From Desulfovibrio sp. (GTDB lineage Bacteria > Desulfobacterota > Desulfovibrionia > Desulfovibrionales > Desulfovibrionaceae), in assembly GCA_016208105.1 (NCBI GenBank), contig JACQYS010000022.1:310001-374000 (forward strand): DNA of 64,000 nucleotides, written 5' to 3'. Below the pieces are notes generated by a model that saw only the letters and a list, made by a program, of their open reading frames with translations, made no database searches and was not told where the DNA came from. Position numbers and translations under genes: made by a program. Positions 7,866 through 15,609 of the stretch are shown here, one piece after another (within the stretch, counting starts at the first letter, position 1; every line of letters starts with the position of its first letter).

Positions 7866-8735
7866 ATGCTTACGAATCTGGCCGTAGTGCTCTTTCGGCC
7901 CAAGTTCTCGGAAAATGTGGGGTCAACCGCCAGGGCCATGGCCAACATGGGGTGCTGCGAGCTTATCGTGGTGAGCCCCCAGGAGTGGGACGAAGGCCGG
8001 GCCCGCGCCCTGGCCACGGCCAAGGGCCAGGACATCCTCGACAAGATGAAGGTTGTTGAGGGCCTGGAACAGGCCCTGGCCCCGTTCGAGACGGTCTACG
8101 GCACAACGGCCCGCGTCGGCGGCTGGCGAAAGGGGTTGCTCACTCCCGAGACAGCTGCCTCCCGGGCCGTCGCGGAACTCAAATCCGGCGCCAAAGTGGC
8201 GGTGCTTTTCGGCCCGGAGGACAAGGGGCTCACCAACGACGAAACCAAGGTCTGCGGCCGCCTGGTCACCATCCCAACAGCCGAGGAGGCCAGCTCGCTC
8301 AATCTGGCCCAGGCAGTGCTCATTCTCCTGTACGAATTCATGAAGGCGAGCCTGGCGAAACCGAGGCGAGGCGCGGCCAGCCAGGCGGCAGAAGGCGAGT
8401 CGATGGGCCTGGAAAACTCTGTGGAGCATCCCGGAAGCGATGCGCTGTGCTCGCCAGCAACCAGAATCCCAGCCGGGCAGGTGGGCAATGCCGGGGCAAC
8501 CCAAAGCACGTCTCGGGCGGCCACGCACAAGGAGCGCGAGGCCCTGTTCGCCAAACTCAGGGAAACCCTGCTGGCCATAGACTTCCTGAAGGAGGACAAT
8601 CCCGACTACTGGATGCTGCCGATTCGGGCCTTTGTGGAACGCGTGAAGTTGAAGCGCAACGAGTTCAACCTGCTCATGGGGTTCTGCCGGCAGGTGAAAT
8701 GGGCGGTGGGAAGAAAGAACGACAAGAAAAAGTGA
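7866..8735 (+). CDS. TrmJ-like SPOUT RNA 2'-O-methyltransferase
   Basis: The 289-residue product starts at ATG 7866 with GGAGGCGAGA upstream. The SpoU/TrmH knot motifs are present: LFRPKFSENVGSTARAMANMG (motif 1, with NxGxxAR), VLFGPEDKGL (motif 2) and IPTAEEASSLNLAQAV (motif 3). Together they bind AdoMet and the 2'-hydroxyl target. This arrangement and the C-terminal extension fit TrmJ, which methylates position 32 in the tRNA anticodon loop. Between the methyltransferase domain and the conserved C-terminal helical part lies a low-complexity insert of about 60 residues (about 165-225) that looks like a flexible linker. It is divergent from aroL across 186 bp that contain the palindrome GGCTTGCAAGCC. 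Confidence 0.85.
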   Translation: MLTNLAVVLFRPKFSENVGSTARAMANMGCCELIVVSPQEWDEGRARALATAKGQDILDKMKVVEGLEQALAPFETVYGTTARVGGWRKGLLTPETAASRAVAELKSGAKVAVLFGPEDKGLTNDETKVCGRLVTIPTAEEASSLNLAQAVLILLYEFMKASLAKPRRGAASQAAEGESMGLENSVEHPGSDALCSPATRIPAGQVGNAGATQSTSRAATHKEREALFAKLRETLLAIDFLKEDNPDYWMLPIRAFVERVKLKRNEFNLLMGFCRQVKWAVGRKNDKKK

Positions 8736-8778
8736 TTTGAGACGGCGGCGGTCCAGATCCCCTCTAAACCCTCATCGC

Positions 8779-9945
8779 TCAGGCGCTTAACTTCTCCACG
8801 CGCCTGAAATATTCCTCCCGGCAGTAGTTCTCCACTTCCAAGAGCGTGGCGAAAGGCTCGCGGAAATCCTCCCGGCCCACGGCAAACAGCCCGTGCCCAT
8901 AGACGATCACGCCGCGCCTGCCGGTCATGGCTGGGGGCAGGGTGTTCACCAGCCCCCGTGGCCCGGTGCCCACTTCGCCCGGCACAACAGGCACGTCCCA
9001 GACGAATCTCGGCTCAGTGCACTCTATGTGGCAGCGACCGATCTTGTCGCAGGCCTGTTTGTCGCAGTCCATGGACATGATTACGGCGAAGCGGGGATGC
9101 CCGTGCAGGATGGCCCTGGCCCTGGTTTTCAGCACGATCCCCTGGTGGGCCATGAGTTCGCTCGATGCGGTGAGTCCGGCGCAGGTCGATCCGTCCAGGT
9201 GGCAGGGGTCTACGCAGTCCGGCAGCTCGTCCAGGGAGGAGCCGGTCTGGCTGATGTAGAGCACGTCGTCGTGGCAGTACGAAATATTTCCGAAAAACGA
9301 GTCCACCAGCCCGAAACCCACGGTCGCCTTGCCGGCCTGATCCATGGCCCTGACAATGGCGTCGCGGTTCTCGAAAGGCCCGGCCAGCAAGTCCGGCGCA
9401 CGGTGGTGCATGGGGGGCAGGAACTGGGCGGCCCTTTTGAAGGCTGCCGTGTATTCCTCGTCGGGCTTGTCGCAGCGGCAAAGCGACAGGTAGTCCGCGA
9501 AGAACTTCACGAAGCAGGCAAAACACACGGAGCTTGCGCTCACGAAGGCCTGCTCGGGGCTCACTGTTCCATGGGCCACCACGCCCACGCCCGGCACGAT
9601 GACGCTCTTGCGGCGCTTCAGTGCGGAGGCGATGGCCTCGGCAGTGAACTCGGCCACCACGGGCAGGTCGTGCAAAAATGTCCGGGTTTCGCAATCGCTC
9701 GGCGTTATGGCCCCGTCTGAGCGGGCCGCCAGGAAGTCCACGATGGTGGCGTAAGGCTCGGCCGGGGGCAGAAAGAGCAGGGAGTTGATGCTCATGCGCG
9801 CAAAGACCCCGGCCAGGACCTCGGCTTCCGGCGCTTCCCTGCTGAACACCAGGGCGTCGTCCAGGCCGGCCAGGAGCGGAGTTCCAGGCGCTGCCAGGCG
9901 GGCGGCCGCGATTTTGTCGGCGTATTTCGTGAGCAGTCGTTTCAT
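8779..9945 (-). CDS. Tandem-domain class II aldolase/adducin-like protein, cysteine-rich
   Basis: At 388 residues this is nearly twice a normal class II aldolase. The C-terminal 200 or so residues carry the family marks: GNIS, HGHP (paired metal-binding histidines) and YGHGLFAVG (third histidine). The N-terminal 190 residues look like a degenerate second copy (DLPVVAEFTAEAIASALKRR, then VIVPGVGVVAHGT) without the metal histidines. A cysteine cluster (CDKQACDKIGRCHIEC) is inserted in the catalytic domain after HGHP, with further cysteines at DCVDPCHLDGSTC, suggesting a bound metal or Fe-S cluster. The start ATG 9945 has AGAGG supplied by the R1 repeat. It lies downstream of the aldehyde oxidoreductase on the same strand, suggesting aldehyde metabolism. 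The substrate is unknown. Confidence 0.7.
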   Translation of the reverse strand: MKRLLTKYADKIAAARLAAPGTPLLAGLDDALVFSREAPEAEVLAGVFARMSINSLLFLPPAEPYATIVDFLAARSDGAITPSDCETRTFLHDLPVVAEFTAEAIASALKRRKSVIVPGVGVVAHGTVSPEQAFVSASSVCFACFVKFFADYLSLCRCDKPDEEYTAAFKRAAQFLPPMHHRAPDLLAGPFENRDAIVRAMDQAGKATVGFGLVDSFFGNISYCHDDVLYISQTGSSLDELPDCVDPCHLDGSTCAGLTASSELMAHQGIVLKTRARAILHGHPRFAVIMSMDCDKQACDKIGRCHIECTEPRFVWDVPVVPGEVGTGPRGLVNTLPPAMTGRRGVIVYGHGLFAVGREDFREPFATLLEVENYCREEYFRRVEKLSA

Positions 9946-9950
9946 GTGGT

Positions 9951-10177
9951 GCCTCTGGCGGCCAGAGAGGGCGTTGAAGAGTTTGGATGCCTCCGGCGGC
10001 CAGAGAGGGCGCCGCCCTCTCTGGACTCTCCCGCCAGGGGGATGATCCCCCTGGACCCGCAACTGCTTCGCGTCGCTCTATGGCAATACGTCCGGGCACG
10101 GACGCGAAGCCCATAAAAGTTTTTTGGGGAAGGGGGCTCGGGGGAAACCCCTTTTGTTCACAAAAGGGGTTTCCCCC
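9951..10177 (-). repeat. R1 structured repeat, copy 1
   Basis: Read on the minus strand it is a chain of hairpins: a 17-bp perfect stem (10140-10177) containing the aldehyde oxidoreductase stop codon; a CTTCGCGTC/GACGCGAAG stem; CCAGGGGGAT/ATCCCCCTGG; and CCAGAGAGGG/CCCTCTCTGG. It ends in GGCCGCCGGAGG. The last module is partly duplicated (9951-9973 against 9989-10011), and the outermost copy ends in AGAGG just before the aldolase start. A 41-bp block (9990-10030) is the exact reverse complement of 62944-62984. Confidence 0.8.
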
Positions 10178-11921
10178 GGAAACTCTCTTCCAATCCCAAT
10201 TCTTTCGCCTTCTCTTCCTTCGGCATTCCGTCTTCGGTCAGCCCGCGTATGGCGTAATATTTCGCCCTGGCCTCCAGGAATTCTTCGCGGGGCACGGGGC
10301 GGATATCTTGCGCTAGGCCGTGTTCGCCGGGGGCTTCGAAGAACCGGGCCGGTATGTCGTCGTGGGCGCTGGTGAAGCCCAACCGCGCGTTCATGATGCG
10401 TTCGCGGTAGTAGATGCGCTCGCCCAGGCGCAGGAGGTCCTGGGCCGAGGACGGCTCGCCGGTGACGGCCTGGTAGGCGTGGGCGTATTCTTCCAGCGAG
10501 GCGCCGAAGAAGATGAACTTGCAGGCTGTTAACGAGTCCACCACGGCGTTGGCGTCTTCGGCTATCTTTATGATGCGGGCCTTTCCCAGGAAGCTGAAGC
10601 GGTCCGTGGCCACGGGCTTGCGAAGTATTTCGTGGCTGACCGGATAGGCGCGCAGATGGCAGCCCCCCCGGGTGGACAGCGCGTAGGCCAGGCTCATGCC
10701 GTAGGCCCCGCGCGGGTCGTAGGCGGGCAGTTCCATGCCCTTGACGGTCATGGCGGTTTCGGGACGCCCCTTGGCGGCGGCGTACCCGGCGGCGCCAAGG
10801 CCCAGTTCGGGAAGGCGGCCGTGGCCGATTTCGTTGAGCAGTTCGAGTACGCGCGAGGGGGTAAGGCGCTCGCCGGTGATTTCGGCGTGGCAGGCCAGGG
10901 TCACGGCGCTGGAGATGGTGTCCATGCCCAGGTCGTTGCACAGGGCGTTGGCCGCGACCACCAGCTCCATGTCCTCAAGGCCGATCAGGGCCGTGAAGTG
11001 GGACATGGTCTCGAATTCGGGCATGGAACGCCCGTCCTCGGCCACCTTCTTGCACTGGATGTGGCAGCCCCGGCAGCCGTGCTTGCTGGTGTGGTAGGTT
11101 TCCTTGTAGCGCACGGCGTTCAGGTTTCCGGCCGGGTCGAAGTGTGAGGCCCTGAAGTTGTCCGTGGGCATCATGCGCCGCGAATCCATCAGGTCGTAGA
11201 GGGCGCCGGTGCCGAAGCAGGAGAAGCCGTGTCCGCCGGAGAGCACGGGGGATGCGGCCACCAGGCGAAAGATGTCCTCGCGGGCTTTCTTCAAGCCTTC
11301 CGGGTCGGCCACGCGGACCTTGCCCGAACCTTTGACAGCCAGGTACTTCAGGTTCTTGGCCGCCCAGGAAAGGCCCATGCCGCCGCGCCCGAAGGCATGG
11401 TGTTCGTCCACCATGACGCAGGAGAACTTGACGCCCGATTCGGCGGCCGGTCCCACAACTGCCATTGATCCTTTGAAGTCCAGGGACTGACGCACCTGGG
11501 CGCGGGTGAGGCCGGAAAGGAAGGATGCATCCCGGAGCTGGACGGAGCCGTCCTCGATGACGATACCGATAGGGTGCTTTGCCTGGCCGGTGATGACGAT
11601 TCCGTCGAGTCCGGCCTTTTTCAGCTGCGTGCCCAGGCTGCCGCCCACGGAGGCGTCGCTGAAGGTCCCGGTGAGGGGGGAGCGGGTGGCCAGGCAGGCC
11701 CGGCCGGAGGTGGGGGCTATGGTGGCCACCAGGGGGCCGGTGAAAAGGCACAAGGGCATGTCCGGATGGTTCCAGGGCAGGTGGATGAAGGGGTCCAGAT
11801 AATGCCCGGCCAGGCCTTTGCCGCCGATGTTTCGGCGCAAGACCTCGCTGTCGGACGCTTCCCTGGTGACGCTTCCCGTCGAGAGGTCCACCCGCAATAT
11901 GGTGCCCGTCCAGCCGTTCAT
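10158..11921 (-). CDS. Aldehyde:ferredoxin oxidoreductase (tungstopterin)
   Basis: A 587-residue cytosolic enzyme of the AOR family that oxidises aldehydes to acids with ferredoxin as acceptor, using a bis-pterin tungsten (or molybdenum) centre and a 4Fe-4S cluster. The N-terminal half has the family pattern (NIGGKGLAGHYL, TGPLVATIAPTSGRACLATRSPLTGTF, GRGGMG). CRGCHIQC supplies three cluster cysteines (C-x2-C-x3-C), and the fourth is the Cys of SLTACKF near residue 490. Length is about normal (around 600). The final residues (ESFRGKPLL) and the stop codon lie inside the first hairpin of R1, so the repeat forms part of the coding end. The downstream partner is the class II aldolase. Confidence 0.92.
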   Translation of the reverse strand: MNGWTGTILRVDLSTGSVTREASDSEVLRRNIGGKGLAGHYLDPFIHLPWNHPDMPLCLFTGPLVATIAPTSGRACLATRSPLTGTFSDASVGGSLGTQLKKAGLDGIVITGQAKHPIGIVIEDGSVQLRDASFLSGLTRAQVRQSLDFKGSMAVVGPAAESGVKFSCVMVDEHHAFGRGGMGLSWAAKNLKYLAVKGSGKVRVADPEGLKKAREDIFRLVAASPVLSGGHGFSCFGTGALYDLMDSRRMMPTDNFRASHFDPAGNLNAVRYKETYHTSKHGCRGCHIQCKKVAEDGRSMPEFETMSHFTALIGLEDMELVVAANALCNDLGMDTISSAVTLACHAEITGERLTPSRVLELLNEIGHGRLPELGLGAAGYAAAKGRPETAMTVKGMELPAYDPRGAYGMSLAYALSTRGGCHLRAYPVSHEILRKPVATDRFSFLGKARIIKIAEDANAVVDSLTACKFIFFGASLEEYAHAYQAVTGEPSSAQDLLRLGERIYYRERIMNARLGFTSAHDDIPARFFEAPGEHGLAQDIRPVPREEFLEARAKYYAIRGLTEDGMPKEEKAKELGLEESFRGKPLL

Positions 11922-12007
11922 GGTGCCGGTGTGTACCCGCGCCAGGGGAGGGGGGCAACCCTAAAGTTCACGCGGGTTATGCCGAATATCTTTGAAGAGA
12001 TACGATT

Positions 12008-12844
12008 ATGAGCATCACGCAGGTGAACAACGCCCTTTTTACGGGCATCTCGCTTACGCCCTACAATCCTCTGAAAGCAGAGGCTGTGCAGGGCTTCGCC
12101 CACGAATTGACCCGCCGCTCCGCCCAGAGCGCCACAAAGGACGGCGCCAAGCGCACCGTGGAGGACGCTGGCCTGGAGACGGCCATCACCAACGCGGTGG
12201 ACTTCGTGAAGGACAACTTCGGGGATCAGGCAGCGCGCACGGTGATGGGCATTGTCACCAACCGGGCCGGTTCCGGGCCTTTAAGCGAGGACGAGATCGG
12301 CCAGGGCTTCGTGGACTCGCTGGAGTTCATCGACCGCTCCTTCGGCATCGCGGCCGGCGACAAGGCCATGGCCTATTTCAACGGCGAGCTGAATCAGGCC
12401 ATCAACGGCTACTTCCAGAACGGAAAGGACGAGACCTTTCTGGCTGCGGACGTCGAACAGGCCACGAATGATCTGAACATTACGGTTGGTACGGCACTCT
12501 CTTCGCTGGCGGACACGTTCCAGGCGGGCAGCACCGATGAGGGTGCATCGCTCATGGACCAGGCCAGCGAGGATTTGCAGGACATGCTCGATGAGGCCGC
12601 GTCGGGGTCAAGAGCCCTGGTGGACGAGAACGGCAGGTTGATCACCGAATATTCCACTGGCTCGGGCACTTCCGCCACCGAACAGACGCTCACCTCAGGC
12701 CAGGATGCCCAGGCTCAGATTGCCTCAAACCCCGCGGTTTCCCCACGCTCGAAGCGTTCGCTGTCCCGCAGGCGCACCGGCCAGACTTCAGGCTATGAAC
12801 AGTCCGGGTTGAAGCCTGGGCTTGTCCTCAATTCATCCGTCTAG
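12008..12844 (+). CDS. Hypothetical protein, 278 aa
   Basis: I do not recognise this protein. It is soluble and rich in Ala, Asp, Ser and Thr, without a signal peptide or membrane helix. Residues 30-190 appear largely helical (for example DAGLETAITNAVDFVKDNFGDQAARTVMGIV). The C-terminal 80 residues are Ser/Thr/Gly-rich and probably disordered, ending in a basic patch (RSKRSLSRRRTG). Codon use matches the host genes. The start ATG 12008 is preceded by GAAGAGA. It is divergent from the aldehyde oxidoreductase gene and followed by an AT-rich island, so it borders a possible insertion. Confidence 0.65.
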   Translation: MSITQVNNALFTGISLTPYNPLKAEAVQGFAHELTRRSAQSATKDGAKRTVEDAGLETAITNAVDFVKDNFGDQAARTVMGIVTNRAGSGPLSEDEIGQGFVDSLEFIDRSFGIAAGDKAMAYFNGELNQAINGYFQNGKDETFLAADVEQATNDLNITVGTALSSLADTFQAGSTDEGASLMDQASEDLQDMLDEAASGSRALVDENGRLITEYSTGSGTSATEQTLTSGQDAQAQIASNPAVSPRSKRSLSRRRTGQTSGYEQSGLKPGLVLNSSV

Positions 12845-13374
12845 CAGCTCAACTTCTCTTCTCTCGCGTGGCGAGGCAGCCACTCTTCATGGTTGTCCAC
12901 CAGGCCAGCATCAGGCTGTTTCTTCTCTTTCAACGAATTGGCAGCGCACTGTTGATTGAGATGTTGCAATGTTTTTTTGTGGTGCGTAGCGAGTATGTTG
13001 ACGCACATGCTTGCTGTTGGATGTTGTATAGATACGGGTGGTAGTAAATATAAAATGAATAGTTTGTAGATCAAGTTTGGAGTGTGGGAGTACTCAATGT
13101 GTCTCATTCAACTTTGCGACAGACATTCTGTTGAGCTTGAGCGAATGGTCACTGCGCATTTCCCTACTTTTCCTGATATTAAGATTTTGGTGTTGATATG
13201 ATTGATATATTCGATTAACAGGATGGACTAACTGTCTCTGGAGAGGTTTTGTCCAGGAAAATCCTTGTGCTTTTAGTATTTTATATTGGAGGTTTGTGGC
13301 GGCAGCACGCCGAGGGTTGTTTGTGTCTGCACAGAGAACTGTACGCTGGAATTCATTTCACAGGAGGGGCAAAA
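12845..13374. other. AT-rich intergenic stretch, no gene supported
   Basis: About 530 bp with clearly lower GC than the flanks. An 88-codon minus frame (12841-13107) is not supported by composition, ribosome site or similarity. The stretch probably carries the promoter of the SGNH hydrolase gene, but no convincing -35/-10 pair is visible. Confidence 0.5.
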
Positions 13375-13980
13375 TTGAAATACTTTGCAATGTCATTTGT
13401 GTTTTTAGTATTTGCTTTATTCCAGAGTGGAGTCTGTGCTCAAACAACATCATCGGCTGGAACTGTGTTTATAGGGGATTCGATGTTGTATGGATTCAAC
13501 AACTTTCCTGACTATCTTCCAGGGAGCGTTACGAACCTTGCCGTAACAGCATCAACGTCATCAAGCGCACTGCAAAGTGCATCAAAAGCGGCAAGCATTC
13601 ATCCCAAGTCCGTGTTCATCATGACAGGCACAAATGACATTCAGTCTGGATCAGTCGATTTGTTTTCAAAAACCTATGATTCCATCTTGTCGACAATCGA
13701 GGTGGAATCTCCTGGTACAAAGATATATGCCGAGACTCTTTTCCCGGTGAATTGGACGGCTTTCCCCCAGCTGCAAGCAATAGACAACGCATCAGTAGCT
13801 TCCTTTAACTCCGCCATTCGTGGTGTGGTCAGCACCCATCCGAATGTTGTTTTACTCGATTTCAACGCTTCGTTTACGGATTCAGACGGAAACATGAAAA
13901 AGGAAATCAGCAAGGACGGTATGCATTTGAATCAGAGCGGATATAAGATATGGGGAAATCTGCTCGCCCCGTATTTTTAA
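13375..13980 (+). CDS. Secreted SGNH/GDSL-family hydrolase
   Basis: The start is TTG 13375 with an excellent AGGAGGGG eight bases before it. The product is 201 residues with a signal peptide (MKYFAMSFVFLVFALFQ, cleavage near VCAQ). The SGNH blocks are in order: GDSM (catalytic Ser, block I), a Gly in the block II region, GTND (block III Asn) and DGMHL (block V Asp/His) near the end. These enzymes are esterases, lipases or acyl-hydrolases. Many periplasmic members deacylate surface glycans or lipids, but the substrate here is unknown. GC is far below the neighbouring genes, pointing to recent acquisition. It ends just before a strong terminator. Confidence 0.8.
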   Translation: MKYFAMSFVFLVFALFQSGVCAQTTSSAGTVFIGDSMLYGFNNFPDYLPGSVTNLAVTASTSSSALQSASKAASIHPKSVFIMTGTNDIQSGSVDLFSKTYDSILSTIEVESPGTKIYAETLFPVNWTAFPQLQAIDNASVASFNSAIRGVVSTHPNVVLLDFNASFTDSDGNMKKEISKDGMHLNQSGYKIWGNLLAPYF

Positions 13981-14020
13981 GACTCAGCATCCCTCGCCTG
14001 GCCGTGATGGCCGAGGCTTG

Positions 14021-14074
14021 AACGCCCCGGAGGTAAACGTGACAGCGCGTCACGCGAGTCCTTCCGGGGCGTTT
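14021..14074 (+). terminator. Strong hairpin terminator after the SGNH gene
   Basis: AACGCCCCGGA at 14021 pairs with TCCGGGGCGTT ending at 14073. An inner hairpin CGTGAC-AGCGC-GTCACG sits between the arms. The T tract is short. Confidence 0.65.
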
Positions 14075-14241
14075 AAGTTGGTCCGGTCAAACTCACTTAA
14101 GCCCTAAAGCATTTCCGGAACCCTCCGATACCCTTGGCAGGGAGAGGAGATTGCGGAGCGGATATCTTGAGCCTTTGAAAGATACCGTTTCGCAATCGGC
14201 GGACACTTTCATCCGCCGCATCCGACGACGCGAGGTCCACT

Positions 14242-15420
14242 ATGAACGCTGTCCGGAACGCCGCTCTCCAAGCCCCCCTGCGCACGGCCTTGGTCGTTTC
14301 CGCCAACGAGGGGCATGCCAGGGTAGACCGCATAAGCTTAAAAAACGCCAAAATTCACGTGTCACGGGCCGTCCAGAGCGGCAGGGCCGCCCGCGAGCAT
14401 CTGCTCAAATACGGTGCGGACGTGGTGATCGTGGACGATATTCTGGAGGACGGAGCGGGCTGGGATTTCGTCCAGTCGCTCAAATCCGATCACGTGCTGC
14501 GCCATATCCCGGTCATCCTGGCCACGTCTTCGGCCGGGCGGGACAGGGTGATGGAAGCCATTAGGCTTGGCTGCGCCGGTTTTCTGGTTCGCCCGTACTC
14601 GCTGGACACCTTTTTCAAGCACCTGACACTGGCCCGCCAGGCCGCCTGTTTTCTGCGCGAGGAAATGGGGGATGTGGCGCAGAGCAGGGAACTGGCCGAG
14701 CAGGGCAGGGCGGAGGAAGCTCTGCCGAAACTTGAAAAGGCGCTGGAAACACCCGATGACGCACAACACCATTACGAGCTGGGCATGCGCCTTATGGCCA
14801 CGAAGGAATACGGCCAGGCCGTGGAGTGTTTCACCAGGGCGGTACAGATAAACGCGCTGCTGGCCGAGGCGCATTTGGGATTAGCGCGTTGCTGGCTGGC
14901 CCTTGGCGACGAGGTCCGCTACCGCAAGGCGCTCACCCGGGCAGCGGACATAAGCGCCAAAGGTGCCCGGTTCGAGCGGTATAAGGATGAATTTCTGGCC
15001 ATACTCAAAGCTGATCCGTACGGATTCAACCCCTTCGTCACCCTGGGGATGCGCCTGGCCAGGGAGAGGGACTGGGACGGAGCGCTCATGGCGCTCAAGA
15101 ACGCCATCTGGCTCTGCCCGGACGATGCCAAGGCGCACCTGGAGCTTGCCAAGGCGTACCACTTCAAGCGCGATCCGGAGTTGGCCAAGCGGAGCGTCAG
15201 CCAGGCGCTCACCCTCTCCAGCCACGAACCCGAGGCCCACGACCTTTACGAGCGTTGGACCGGCCGGGTCTGGGGAGAGGAGGCACAGGAGCCCGAAGAA
15301 GTGTTGATGGATGAAAAGAGCATGTTCCCGGACATGATCCCGGTGATGCTCAACGGAGTGCTCTATCTGGCCGGTATGGTCACGGAAGGCCTGCACCGGT
15401 TCAGACGCGACTACGCCTAG
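14242..15420 (+). CDS. Pseudo-receiver domain fused to TPR repeats
   Basis: The 392-residue soluble protein has an N-terminal CheY-like receiver (about 14-130) and TPR-like helices (about 140-335). The phospho-acceptor position is kept (D65 in VVIVDD), as are T95/S96 in ATSS. The acidic metal-binding pair after beta-1 is missing (LVVSANE), and the conserved Lys is Arg (R117 in FLVRPYS). Phosphorylation may therefore be weak or absent, and the domain may act as a protein-interaction module. TPR units include AEEALPKLEKALE, YGQAVECFTRAVQ and WDGALMALKNAI. There is no kinase or output domain nearby. The start ATG 14242 follows GCGAGG. Confidence 0.8.
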   Translation: MNAVRNAALQAPLRTALVVSANEGHARVDRISLKNAKIHVSRAVQSGRAAREHLLKYGADVVIVDDILEDGAGWDFVQSLKSDHVLRHIPVILATSSAGRDRVMEAIRLGCAGFLVRPYSLDTFFKHLTLARQAACFLREEMGDVAQSRELAEQGRAEEALPKLEKALETPDDAQHHYELGMRLMATKEYGQAVECFTRAVQINALLAEAHLGLARCWLALGDEVRYRKALTRAADISAKGARFERYKDEFLAILKADPYGFNPFVTLGMRLARERDWDGALMALKNAIWLCPDDAKAHLELAKAYHFKRDPELAKRSVSQALTLSSHEPEAHDLYERWTGRVWGEEAQEPEEVLMDEKSMFPDMIPVMLNGVLYLAGMVTEGLHRFRRDYA

Positions 15421-15543
15421 GCCGGAGTCGTACCGTGGCCGCGATGGGGAAACCCTGTCAAGGCTCGGATAATGGGAGACGGTGGCAGCGTGGCCGCCCG
15501 GCCCGAAAGCAGGCAGGGACGCGATGCTTGAGGGACACAAAAT

Positions 15544-15585
15544 GACCGGCGGGTCAGGCTCCCAGGGGAGGCCTGCCCGCCGGTC
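15544..15585 (-). terminator. Terminator of the PMM-adaptor operon
   Basis: GACCGGCGGG(T)CAGGC pairs with GCCTG-CCCGCCGGTC around a short loop, a near-perfect stem of about 15 bp. On the minus strand it is followed by ATTTTG, 25 bp after the HlyD-type adaptor stop codon. Confidence 0.75.
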
Positions 15586-15609
15586 AAGTGTATGAACGCG
15601 ACGGTCCGG

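Noticed and set aside
12841-13107. 88-codon minus frame in the AT-rich island
   Set aside because: No ribosome site, no recognisable domain, composition like the non-coding surroundings.
14137-14160. Sigma-54 promoter (TGGCAG ... TTGC) before the receiver-TPR gene
   Set aside because: The two elements are 10 bp apart instead of 5, which sigma-54 does not tolerate.
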